Of a DNA stretch of 64,000 nucleotides, positions 37,963-50,109 are shown one piece after another. The notes beneath the pieces are model-generated. The model saw nothing but the letters and a program-made list of their open reading frames with translations. It did no database searches and was not told the origin of the DNA. Origin of the DNA: Litomosoides sigmodontis (taxonomy: Eukaryota; Nematoda; Chromadorea; Rhabditida; Onchocercidae). Where the stretch lies: positions 6,963,483 through 7,027,482 of the forward strand of contig OY718807.1 in NCBI GenBank assembly GCA_963070105.1. The letters are read 5' to 3'. Every line of letters begins with the position of its first letter. Position 1 is the stretch's first letter. The translations under genes were made by a program, and so were the position numbers.

Positions 37963-40155
37963 CACTCTATAAAAAAAAAAAAGAAATAATTTGAATAAAC
38001 CTAAAAAAGCGAATTTTGCTAAAAATAAGGAAGATGAAAAAAAAAGAATCATCTTTCAGCGTAACAAACTTCGTCATATACTTCCGCTCTTAGAAATGAA
38101 ATTTCACATGAAAGGAAATAACGAACACAATAACCTCATTTGAAATGATACGATCAAATATAATTTCAATTTCAATCTAATAGTTAGCAAAGAAAACAGT
38201 AAAAATGACAAAATAAATTGCGGTAAAATGCATCGTCGAGTTTTTTTTTTAAACATTTGTTCGAAATTATTGGTAAAACAGCTACCGCTTATCATCAAGT
38301 TATTTTAAATTGATGATTGTGGGAGGAAAATTTGGAAAATGATGCAATGCGTATTTGCGATGCTTGTTTTGTTTCACAATTTCTATCCGATAAATTTTAT
38401 CGTTGACAAAAATGTGACTTTAGCTCGATAATTTGAAGTTACGGAAAGTGAAGAGGTAGTTGAAGTGAAGAATTTAACACTGACTTTTCAATCAGTCATA
38501 TTGTCTGTACTGACAGTTTCACTTCCCAAAAGATATCGCTTGATAAAACATTTTATCTTACCCAATCCATTCTTCCTCTCGTAAATGCAATAATATTTGC
38601 TCAGCTAAATTTTCATCATGAAATTTCTTCAGTAAAAAGTTATTAAATTGTTGATTTCTAAAAAAAAAACGTGATGAAAACAGTACTTTGTGGTTGTAAA
38701 ATGAATTTCACGTGAAATTATTTTCACATTTCATTATTTGAATAATTAAAACATTCCTTTTTTCTTGCTAACTACTTCATTTTGTTTCTCCATTCTGCAT
38801 ACTTTATAAAGAAAATTTCAATTCAAAAATCAATTCTCTCAATGTGTGCTCTTTTTTAACTTAACATTTGCTATGTGAATTTTTTCTCCTCTTTTCTCAT
38901 TGAGATTTTTAAGACTTTTTTTTGACTAAACTATACGTTAAATGGATTATTGTTGATATCAGAAGAATTGATAAATAACAGTGCAATAATCAGAAATGAT
39001 AATTGAAAAATTTTTCAACAATTTTATTCAGCAGTTTCATATATCTGTAAAAATATCATTATTATAAATTTTGATTTTCTCCAAACAAAATAATTTATTG
39101 ATAACATCAGAAATGATCTCTTCAGCATTGGTGGTTGTAATAAAATAACAATGTTCAATTTTCCTGAACTGAAACAGGAATTGATTTGAACTCGGAAGGA
39201 TCATCTTCACGTGTACAGTGAATGTTTACCAGTAAGAACAAGTAAAGGTGAAGTGCTACTAATTGATTGCAAAATAAAAAATTTATTCTGAAAGTAAATT
39301 GTCGAAATATTCATTGCTTGTGCTAATTTCAGTAAATGATTAATTGCACGAGTTTGTAAGATTTTCCTATCAAACAAACAAACAAAAAAATAGATAACAC
39401 TGGAAAATTTTAATAGAAAATAGTGATCGATTTCAATTTTTAAAAATTTCACATTTTTTGACGATATTAAAAGTTTGAGAATAAAGCGACTAAGGAAATA
39501 TCAGCATCGCAAAATGATGATTACGATAGCTTCCTCTGTGATGGAAATATTCATTCAACTTTATCAAGCACTACTTCTGGCGTGAAGAAAGGACGATTGA
39601 TAATTTCGGAGGAAAGATTAACACTAACACATTTAAATGAAAAAAAGTTTTTTTTTTGTGGTTAACTGAATGATTCAAAAAAAAGAAAGGTTAAAAAATT
39701 CATCATTTCACTTGTATCGCTGCTCCTCCTCCTCCTCCTCCTCCTTCTCACAATATTTACCGATAATCACACACGTACACACGGAAATCATTTACCAACG
39801 ACAAAGGTCACGCACGCACACACACACACGCACACGCGACTACGTCCTCCTTAAAAGAACGATAGGCGTAAGTTGAGAATTTTGCCAGAATGTCACGGAG
39901 AAATCAATGAGTATGACGAAAAACAAAAGGCACTCATTGATTCTTCCGCCTACTTATCTCTTATTTCCCGTACATTTTTCGCATTATTTCGCAGTTGAAT
40001 TTTTAAGAAATCAAAAAGTTACGGTAAGACAGACGAAAGTAAAACTCTGATCGAAGAAATATGAGGAAATAAATTAAATATATGAAGTGAACAATTCAAA
40101 ATACTAATCAAACACACGTCGTTTGCATTTAATAAACTGCAAGCCATTTTTTTCA

Positions 40156-40229
40156 GTGTGTGTGTGTGTATGTGTGTATATGTGTGTGTATGTGTGTGTA
40201 TGTGTGTGTGTGTGTGTATGTATGTGTAT
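40156..40229. repeat. (TG)n microsatellite with TATG interruptions
   Basis: TG dinucleotide array interrupted by TATG; the overlapping Cys/Val and His/Thr ORFs on the two strands are artefacts. Confidence 0.95.
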
Positions 40230-41811
40230 GGGAATGGAAGGTATTACATCTGTTGAAATTTTGTTGTGCATATCCTCGTATTTTGATATTGAAAATAAAA
40301 ATAATAAAATCAAACAGTTGCACTTTTTAGGAAGTGAAATTCTCAAAAACAAAAATTAATTACTTATAATTTTTATAAATTTAAGATTTCCAATTTCTCT
40401 CTCCTTTCTGGCTCCCCTCTCCCGCTCTCTCCTCCCCCTGTACTATTTCTATCAAAAGCACTGAAAACGCTAATTGTTAGAAATAAATGAACAAACATTT
40501 ATCAAATTTAAGAACGCTATGCTGCTAGCTAGCACTGTTAGTGTGAGCATCAATGAAGAAATTGTAGAAATGGTAAATTTTAAAAAAGGGAAAAAACGTT
40601 CGATGAAACTTTTGACGAGAAAGGTTCTGCTTCTTCCTCTTTCTTTCTGTGTAAATGATAAATGTTAAAAAGTGAAGAAATGCTAGAAAATTGTGATAAA
40701 TGGAGAGAGAAAGGAAGGAACACAGAAAGGTTACATCAGTTCAGTTGTGTTGTGTTGCTACTATCAGTGCTAATATCCAATATGATTGGCATAGTAATCA
40801 CTCGCACAAATGTTTGTTTAATCGCATTTTGATTTTAAACGATGAAAATACGGGACTTAATCTAGAGAGAGAAAGAGATAGAGAGAGAGAGAAAGAAAGA
40901 AAGATTATCAACTGATCTGCTCGACGCATTTATCATATAGAATGTTGCGATAGTGTGATAATCGGGAAGAGCAAATTATATAAATTTCTAAGTTTTTAAC
41001 ACAAATAATTTTACACAAATTTAATGACCATGTGAGTGCTGCAGCTCTCTCATATCACGTATCTTGCAATCGGCTTCCACATCTTATCAAAGACAATTAT
41101 TGCTTGCGTCATTTACAAGCTTTTTTGGTAGTTAACTAATTTTACAAGACTGTGTGTCAGTCTGTCTCCTTTCTTGCTAACAAAGCTGCGCTAACCTTAC
41201 ATGGCCTTTGATCTGCGTAACCTCAACCATAAATCCTTTGTGCTTTCATATAACCGCACAATCTCAATCCACAATCATTTGAATGTAACAAGCTCACTTA
41301 ACCACCACAGCGTACCGTAACTGTAACTTACTCTTTTATGGTAAGCTTAAACGCACCCACACACGACGATATACACAACGATCAAACTGACTTAATTAAA
41401 ACTAAAAAAAAAGGAATGAAAGAGAACCCTTTTTGCTTCTTACGCAATGCAATCATTACTCATTACTCACTGATCGAGCAACCGATTGTTCCCTTTACAG
41501 CAATCATCACGTACTGTTACTTGAACTGAATTCTCACTACTCATTTATTATCACTTAAGCTCAATTAATTCCCAATAAACCTTAAGGTGTTACGAAGTAT
41601 TGTTGTGGATCTACGAACCACACAAACAATCAAAATCAACAAGTTTAAAAGAATGAAAAGTTGAATTACACAGGAAATCAGAGTATTAAATTAATTGTAA
41701 TTCACACATCACATCGATTTATTTGCCGAAAAGGAACGTTTCATCGGTGAACGGTGGTTGATTAATTAGGTTGATTAATTAGCATTGGCGTAAAAAAAAG
41801 CGAAAAACACA

Positions 41812-41927
41812 GCAACAACAACAAAAACAACAACAACAACAATAGCAACAACAACAGCAACAACAACAACATCAACAACAGCAACAACAACAACAACAAT
41901 AGCAACAACAACAGCAACAACAACAGC

Positions 41928-41961
<34 letters not shown>

Positions 41962-41966
41962 GCAAA
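41812..41966. repeat. (CAA)n array with CAG and TAG interruptions
   Basis: About 155 bp of CAA trinucleotides with regular CAG, CAT and TAG interruptions. On the minus strand it reads as a poly-Leu ORF, which I reject as a gene. Confidence 0.95.
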
Positions 41967-44654
41967 AGAGGAAGAGAGATGAGGGAGGTAGAAAGAAGGT
42001 CGATGCTTTCTCGCCGATCGCTTTTATTTCACACAAATACTTGTGAGCAGGGGGGAACAGTTGGTGGAGTGGAAAGCTTTCATATGTTCAAGGAACATCT
42101 ATGAATTATTTGCTTCGGTCTGCTTTAATCTCTGTAGGGTATCCCACCTCATGATGACCTCGTCATCCTCTCCTTCTTATAATTAATCCCTCTCCGAAAT
42201 GTATTTTAGCTCTACCACCATAGTAATATTGATGCAATGCTTGATCACTTCTGCTTCTAAGTGAAGACATTACCGCCATGCTTAAAATGTTTCCTGCCAG
42301 CTAGTTCATTTATGATAAAATTTGCAAGTGAATTCCTGCGACCACAATTCAAAAAACGATAAAAATTCTTTTCGCTCTTACAGCATGCATTCAAAATATC
42401 ACATAACTGAGCGTTCCTTCTCATTTGAAATAAAACACAAAGAAAACAGAGAAAAAAAATTCCGAAACAACATCATTAATTATAAAACAAGTTCATTTCA
42501 TTTATCGGTAATCTATCTGAACAATTATAATAAATTTAACTTTTCAAATTTCGAAATCAATAAGTCTTATGACTCAAAATATGAGTTACAAAATTACTAT
42601 TATATGGTAAATTATTTCCTTCTACCTGCTTTTACCACTTAAGTATTTATTTTAGAAATGTGAAGGCTCTGATGGTCACTTGCTGTTCGGATTGCTTCGG
42701 GAAGATAAGTGCTGTGTGACTTAAAATGATGAGTGATATAATCTGTTACATTCCGTTCAAGATTACGCTAAGCAGAAGGAGCGCTTTTTCCATTCCATTC
42801 CGCTCCGTCCCGTTCCGCGTACCGTTCCAGCAGAAACCGCGCAAATACATTTATTTTATCTTCCGGTCCTTGCTGAATGAAATACATTTGCCCATTTTTT
42901 AAATTTTAACAAAATTTGGAAAAAATTTTCAATGTTTATATGATTGAACAAAAAGCTATGCTCCAAACTCATAAAACATTCATTTCATTAATTAACATCT
43001 CGAAATAAAAGCTTTATGTTCAAGAGCTCTATGTAAAGGTTACAACGCTCAAATAATGTACCACAACAACATGTTTAGCAGCAAAAAAGAAATGCAATTG
43101 TTTAAATGATGAAAGCAGATCCGTGGTTGATAAAAAAGAGATCGTGGAATGGAAATTCATTTCTGTATTCAAGTCACTTCATTTAACAAAAAGCCTAGAT
43201 AAGTTTTTAAAACTTTAAGCAAGAAGTTAAATTGAAAAAGATTCGGAAAAAACTCAATTACACGTACATACACGTGAGTAAAAGTAAGTGTAAGCGGTGT
43301 TATCCTAACAAATTTACTGAAAGCATCGCCAATGAAGAGCATATAAAGCCTCAGGGTAAATTTGTAGTTTGTTCTCATAAATAAAAATTAAAACATTGAG
43401 ATAATTTAGTAGCATTCCTCCATTGTTTGCTCATTAGCCGTTTTAGTAAATTAGCGAAAAATTCGATCCGATGCCAAACATTTTTACAACTAGCACAGAG
43501 AAAGTGGTTTCATTCAATTAGTAATTCAATTGTCATTCATAATTGAATTTATAATTCATTATGCGAGAGAATTAATTGTCATCAACGAAGAATTTTCCTG
43601 AAAAATTTATTGTTTATAACAAAATGAAGGCGATAAATCAAAATAACTGGCAAGTTGTGCTACGGAGAAATCGTCACGCAAAACATTAATGAAGCAAATG
43701 ATTTACAAACTTATGCTGGAATATGACTAAGCACGCGCCTAACCGAAAAATAGATCTACTCTTTAGAATCTTGTTGGTAACAATTCACGAAAATCTTATC
43801 TCTAATCCTTATGATCATTTAGCGAATCAGGATTAGTCGGTGCTACGACCCAAATTTGGAAATAAACCAGTCGCATAGTTAAATGTTTAATCACTAATGA
43901 TCATCATTTACTAAAACAATGGCCAAAGATTCCCCCTGAGAAATGCAAGTAATTTAGCACAAAAATCATGCCAAGATTTGGCAAGTAATATTTCCAGAAC
44001 CATTCAAACCAACGAGTTGATGAAGCTGGTTTTACCTTTGAAATGTTTCAGATATCCTGTTTAATTTCAAAATTGTGCTCATAGAAACTTTTTATCTACA
44101 CATACATAGCACCCACGATAAGTGTCAACATAACATATTTATAAACGCTAACGGAATGTTAAAATGGAAGAAAAAGCTGTGAATAATTATAGAATACATG
44201 GTATAGGATACTATTATCATGATCCACTGGAAAAAACACAACTGCTTATTTTCGTAAACAAAACTATAATGTTGAATATATCACTTCCTAAAATTCGATA
44301 ACGGTTTTGAACCGCTACACCGAGTCGTCGTTTCATTAATACAGCAAAAAAAATATGATGAAAGAATATAAGAAAAGATAAAAATAGTTATGTTTGGAAT
44401 ATATGTAACATAACGACTATGAATTTCATGCATTACTAATCACATTTATCAAGTTGATATGCTAATATAAAATGAACTGAAATAAATCGTTTATAGTCTA
44501 AATCAATAATCAAAAAGACTACTTTAGAAAACAGGAAGATTTTAAAGCAAACGGAAATTATAATGAATGTATTTGTACTGGAAATATAACTACTGGAAAA
44601 TACACTGTTAATTTCCAATCCCTCTCCAACACCAGATTATTTGAAATATATGCT

Positions 44655-47600
44655 TCAAAAAATATCTTCGCAGTCAAAATAGTCACGATTCCAATATTTG
44701 TAAGTGAACATCCACTGTAACTGATCTTTCGAAATTGTATGAACATTTGTGAACCATCTAAAAATAGCATAGCAACCAGATCGAAGAACAGAGTGTTTGC
44801 CAATTAATATTTCAAAACTCAAGATTTCTCGCTACAGATAAATGATCAGCTTCAACAGAAAAAACTTACCTCGGCAATTTTTCTTGCGTCTTTTTCATTA
44901 AAGCACGTGCCTGCCTTTGCTTAACTTCTAGGCGTTCTTTCTCCTTCTCAGCCGCTTCTAAAACACTAGTCTAACAGGAAAAGTAAAATAGTTGAAACTT
45001 GTTAGATGATAAACAGATATGCTATGGCATAGATACTGAAGTTTCTATAAGCACCTTCTTTTGCAATTGCAATCTTATCTTTGATGCATATAAAATGAGA
45101 TAATAGTAAACAAGAATTCAAAAAATCCGAGCTAAGTTTTACAGAAAAGTGCTAACCTATTTGACCTCCTTCCAAAAGGCGAATGTCAGGTCTTCGCCGA
45201 CTGTCAGTTGGGGGCAACAAATCCGTTATATCAGATGGATCATTTAGAAGAAGTGTAAATGAAGTAAAATTATACATCTAAAAACAAAACTAGTTAGATT
45301 TTTAACTTATTTAAACAAATGATTTCAAAAAAACGTGAGCTGGTAATATTACTAGAGTAATTTGAATAAAATTCAATTCCAAACAACTTTACAGCAGATG
45401 AATTCAAGGGTCGAGGATAATTCTTCCATATCAGTTTTGATCCTTGAATTAACGGTATGTTACTCTGCAATTTCTATTTGACCAATATGTAGTAGAATGG
45501 AAACCTTTTTCAGGCTGCATCAAAAAGTACGAATGAATACAAAAACGATAAGACAGCTTCTGTAAAAAATAACCCACCGCAGCGGAACAGTCTTGGAAGA
45601 ACTGTTTGCCAATTTCCAACCAATCTCCGTAACGAAACTCAAAATTAGTAACTTCACAGGTGGCAAAAAATGTTGTCCAATTCCCGTAAACTGCTCTTAA
45701 ACCTTTTCCTCTGAAGATAAGAGTTAAAAGAGGCGAGTAATATTATAAGACTTAAAACAATAGTTTAACATTACAAATGGTAAAAGCTTAGATAACACAA
45801 ATTTAAAGTCCAACTACTTGAACCAACTACTTTGATATGAATCCCTCAAAGAAAGTGCTCTGCCTCGAAGGTCCACTATCGCTATTCTTAAAAGATAGCT
45901 TACACTCCAGTCCTGTACTACATTGTATATGAAGTTGTCCTTCCTGGAAAAAAATTTATATTAACTGAGCTCTTTTCAAAACTGATCAAAGTATAAAAAC
46001 AAGCACTGCGATAATATTAGCAAGAAACTATTTCCGTTTGAACTAAAACACAATTGCACGTAAGTTACCAATTGTATGTACATTTGTCCCATCACAATAT
46101 TATGAACCGTTACGTTCAGTGTTTTCCATGTGTAAGTTTCATTATTACTGCAAAGGAAGTAAGAGAATTAAAAGGAAATGGAATAACCAAACAGTATGAT
46201 TCCTCGATAAGCCAGTTAACACTACCATTTAAACAAGTTTTAGGATTGTGATACTGAAAAATGGGAGAAGAAAGAAACAAACTTCAAAAATTTTAGCTGA
46301 AAATTCCCTGACGGTTGTACTTCAATACATGTTCCCCAAAATTTCAGTCGTGGCGAGACAACACCATCAAATTCATAACTTTTAGATTCAGCATGAAAAG
46401 CAGATTTGGGTGGGTGGTGGCTTACTTGTTCAGCAATAAACCGATAACCACTTTGTTCGCTTCTGAAAAAGGACGATTCATAAATAACGAGAAAGAAACG
46501 GAAATAAGAAAAAAATGAGCTTTTTTTATTTGGAAAATTTCTACTTTTTAAATTCCTTCTCTACTGAGTGGTTTGATGCTCGCAATGAGCAAAGGGAAGG
46601 GCACGTTCTACAGCACAGCTACTGTGTGTTAATAGCCTTAAATATATCATTCTTTTAATGATAACGCAGTGTATTAAAGCCCTACTAAAACGTGATTATT
46701 GAACAAGGAAACCACATGAAACCTCATTCTTCCTAAGTGAAGGTTTCGCACAGCTTATTTTCTCCGAGACTAGATTACACAATAAAAATCAGCTTAATAT
46801 TTCCACAGAACTTACCGATCCAATTCGTAAGTTTCGAACCACAAAGGATTGAACGGCTTCGACAACCGCATATAATTACAAGAAAGCGATGAAACGATAA
46901 ATGCAGCAACATACTGCAACAGATCTATTTAATTTCCGATAAGCCTATCACAGAATTTCAATATCATTACTCTCTGATCTCATCTCAAATCCAAGTTGCA
47001 GGTAAATTTTTTAAAAACGCCTGCATGACAGTGTTCTGCTAATTAAGCGAAGCTGAAACGTTTCTTTTTTCTTTTTTGTTTCCTAAAGATTCTTTGTGAT
47101 CAATTGAAGCGAAAAAAGTCAGAGTCGTCGAAATGCATCCAAGTCATTTTACCTCAAATCTTTCAGTGGCATCGAAACATTTACTTGCTTTCTCTAGCAA
47201 TTCGGCATATTCCATGTATTCAGCAAGACGTTGAAGGAAACTAAGTGGTTCATTGAAAACTACCGGAATAGAAATCCGCGTTAAATCCTGAAAAAATCTA
47301 ACGGCTCTAACGGCTATGCTGCTACTGCAATTTTTCGACATATTCCACGATCTCTGACCTTCACTAAGTACATCAGGTTTCAGTCCTATAACATATATAC
47401 TTCTGAACACAAAGATGCTTTTATTACTTCAATCGAAACGAACATTCCTTACTTTTCCCATGCACTTCTTCAGCACACTCCATACACTCATTTCACTTTT
47501 CGGAACCATTGAAGCAGGAAGCGTCTTCCTCCAACTACATCCGCCATCTCCACTGCTGAGTTTATTTCTTCCCACATTAGTAGCATGGTCTGAAGCTGTC

Positions 47601-48105
47601 ATGCCTTTGGGCTATGTCAATCACCAACAGGGTTAAATTAGTATTAAATAATCATGTAATACAGGATCAGTTGAATATCCTGAAACAATTTCAAATACAA
47701 GTGGTAGACGGTTTTGCACAGGATTATTCTAATGCGATAATGCAAATGAACATTCCTCCAAAACGATGTCATTCCTTCCCGTTCATTTAAGTGAGGCCAA
47801 AGCAATACATACATAAGCTTGTTAACGCACTTATGACTAATTATGTACTTACCGGTTAGCAAACATTCCCTTCCATTTCCCTCAACTACGACACTTGCAT
47901 TGCTTATGAAGCTGTCAATTTCATCAATCGTCGCATAACATGTGGACGCGACGGCTCTTTCCAGTTGTTTAAAAGGAATTAGAAATGCAAGAGGACGGGG
48001 GTTGTTGGAAGGTGAAGAGAGGTTGCAATGTAGTACGGTGACTGTGAAAAAAAGAAATGAAATGAGGGTAGCGGAAATTGATGAAGAGAAGAAATCGACG
48101 TTCAT
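44655..48105 (-). CDS. Oxysterol-binding protein-related protein, short ORD-only form
   Basis: Cytosolic lipid-transfer protein of the OSBP/ORP family, which exchanges sterol or phospholipid and PI4P between membranes. Ten minus-strand exons join in phase to 466 residues: 47853-48105, 47153-47385, 46816-46913, 46283-46462, 46069-46147, 45831-45943, 45578-45710, 45157-45277, 44870-44957 and 44655-44757. Landmarks are ISIPVVFNEPLSFLQRLAEY, SKPFNPLWFETYEL, the family signature EQVSHHPP, then YGNWTTFF, LLPPTDSRRRPDIRLLEGGQ, the coiled-coil EAAEKEKERLEVKQRQARA and a terminal RWFTNVHTI...YKYWNRDYF. The NEPLSFLQR..EYME wording is nearest the ORP1/ORP2 subfamily. No PH domain, ankyrin repeats or FFAT motif is seen. 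The usual LLGETYE reads LWFETYE. The first exon is the weakest part: residues before about 30 include a hydrophobic stretch that may be an intron, with acceptor at 48042. Confidence 0.88.
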
Positions 48106-48289
48106 AATTACGTGGTTAGACACGCAAGGATATAAGGAGCCCGTAGTGTGGTGATAGAGATGTTTTTTCGTTATTTCAACTTCTAATTAATTTTAGTTGT
48201 TATTAGTGAAAAGTGTTATTTGGCTTTAGCTGTTGCATCTTTTCTCAGATTTTGTTTTCTACATAAAGTTACACCAGCATGTTCCAGAA
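48106..48289. promoter_or_regulatory. Short divergent promoter interval
   Basis: The ORP gene reads leftward from about 48105 and the small membrane protein gene rightward from 48290, leaving at most about 180 bp between start codons. Both promoters must sit here unless distal 5' exons exist. No clear TATA box is visible. Confidence 0.4.
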
Positions 48290-49591
48290 ATGGTGGCGTC
48301 AAGATGGGTACGGATGGCACGAGTTGCTCGTTCATATCCTCGTTGGGCGTGGAATAATTGGCCCGTTCATGTGAGACATTTGTTATTTACTATGTAACAA
48401 ACAGAAAATGTGTAATGTGTAACAGACAGAAAATATAAATGCGCCATTTAATTCAGGAAAACCATAGAACGAACGGTTTAGAAAACTGTTGCGTCTACTC
48501 TTGTATAATCGTTGAGGAAGAGTCATAATTTTACGTTAATAATTAATGAATAGAAATTTATACATACATCATTGTTCACCTTCGTTTGGTGTATCGCCCG
48601 TGCTTTTTGTTTAAAGACATATCGGACTAACCAAGTTGCTTTTTGACGTTAGTACCAACTGCTCATATATTATGTTTGATCTCGTGTAATACATTTCATA
48701 CTGCTAGACAAAGCAATCTCTGCACATAATTGAATAATTATTATCAATTTTATTATTAATTTTCTTTATTCAAATCATTTCAGTTCGTTGGTGTTGTGTT
48801 TTGTTTTATACCGATGACTGTTATTGTCATCTATGATATCTACAAATATGGCGTTGGATACGATTGTGAGTATTTGTTTGAATTGAACTTTGCTGAGAAA
48901 TGACAAAATAGCTTTTGCGTTTTTCCATAACGGCTACTTTATTACACACTATTGGTAAAACTGCATGAATCTCTATGTTTTAGTGTGTTACATTCAATAG
49001 TCTTCCTTTTTTCAATATGAATTATAAAAATGAATATATTCAATATAAAATGAAAGCAACTTAAATGCCATACTACATGTAGCGCTTCAGTATGCGATGT
49101 ATTTATCTCGGTGTTCAAGTACCAAATAGTGTTCAAATTTTTAAAATATTTGGGACTTAATTTTCCTACTTAATTGTAGCAATTATGTAAAGCATAACCC
49201 TTGCTGCTATATTTTTTGCTGAATTTTTTCAATAAGTTTCAGCTATGCCTTATTATCGAAATTATTACCATGTTGTACGCCCCGATGATCCGATTGCTGT
49301 GAAGTGGAGACCTCCTGAAGTTATTTTTGAAATTTTATTGGTTGTGAGCAACAAAATAGATAATTGTTGAATTGACAGTTTTCTCATTTTCGATATTTCT
49401 TTCGTAATTGCTTATTTTTAAACCTTATCTTTGTATAGGTAATTATTAAAGAAAGATAAGATTTTTTGCATTTAAAAAACTGATAATTTTTTAAGGATTA
49501 CCCAGCACCATTTGAAACAAATCGGGCGAATCGTTGGCCTACTTCCTACTGGAGAGACTATGGCTTCAGCTTGAGAAAATGGAAAGATTGA
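48290..49591 (+). CDS. Small single-pass membrane protein, candidate respiratory-complex accessory subunit
   Basis: Four exons in phase: 48290-48370, 48784-48865, 49243-49319 (or to 49340) and 49496-49591, giving 111 or 118 residues depending on which GT ends exon 3. The N-terminus is basic and Arg/Trp-rich (MVASRWVRMARVARSYPRW), as in mitochondrial proteins. One transmembrane helix follows (FVGVVFCFIPMTVIVIYDIY), then a Tyr/Pro/Arg-rich tail (MPYYRNYYHVVRPDDP ... WPTSYWRDYGFSLRKWKD). Size, basic start and single helix are typical of supernumerary complex I subunits, but I could not match a specific one. A polyadenylation signal AATAAA is at 49758-49763. The gene converges on the lipase gene. 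Confidence 0.75.
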
Positions 49592-49757
49592 GGCGGGCTT
49601 ATTCTTTGGCTAAAATTATATCTATTGTATCATGGTTTCGATTTGTAATTACGGATTTTAAGAGCCTTCATCAATTAATTTTAATGCTTCTTTAGGATAT
49701 GTATAAAAATTTACTTTTGCCACAAGATGATGATGTATAATATTTTTTATGGAAATC

Positions 49758-49763
49758 AATAAA
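49758..49763 (+). terminator. Polyadenylation signal of the small membrane protein gene
   Basis: AATAAA lies 167 bp after the stop codon at 49591, in the convergent gap before the lipase gene. Confidence 0.5.
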
Positions 49764-50109
49764 TCTTAGAGGTTGTATGAACATTATCTTCATTTGTTAA
49801 TACCTCTTAATAGATTGCGCAATTCAGTTGTTGTGGAACTTTAAGAAATTCAAAAACAGATAGTTCGTTAAAACAGAGAAAAAGCCGTGGATTTTATTTG
49901 GGCACAAAAGGAATTTCGAAAGATAAAAGTTAAAATGTCACTGAATATCAGTATCAGTGATTTATAGATTCTTTGAATGGAACTGGAAACCAATGAAGGT
50001 CAGGGCAATTAACGGCTTCAAATGAAGCTTGGGATATCTTGCCTTTTGTCTTTTTGTTTTCGTAAGTATAAATAAATGCCTTTGAATGTTTGGTTTGTTT
50101 ATAACTTTT

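Larger units (their letters stand above)
37963..44654. other. Gene-free interval between carbonic anhydrase and ORP genes
   Basis: No exons supported on either strand. It contains a CTC tract (39721-39742), CA/GT arrays, a CAA array, GA-rich runs near 40866-40905 and a CCGTTCC-type short repeat near 42795-42830. A segment at 42661-42688 resembles the end of the 62-bp duplication at 3571-3694. Confidence 0.5.

Noticed and set aside
41762..41965. Minus-strand poly-Leu ORF
   Set aside because: Produced by the CAA trinucleotide array; no splice sites or non-repeat coding sequence.
45017..45100. Extra 24-bp ORP exon between 45157 and 44957
   Set aside because: It would break phase; joining 45157 directly to the acceptor before 44957 gives the expected EGGQI-EAAEKEKERL.
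47942..48154. 70-codon plus-strand ORF
   Set aside because: Antisense to ORP exon 1 and the shared promoter; no motif.
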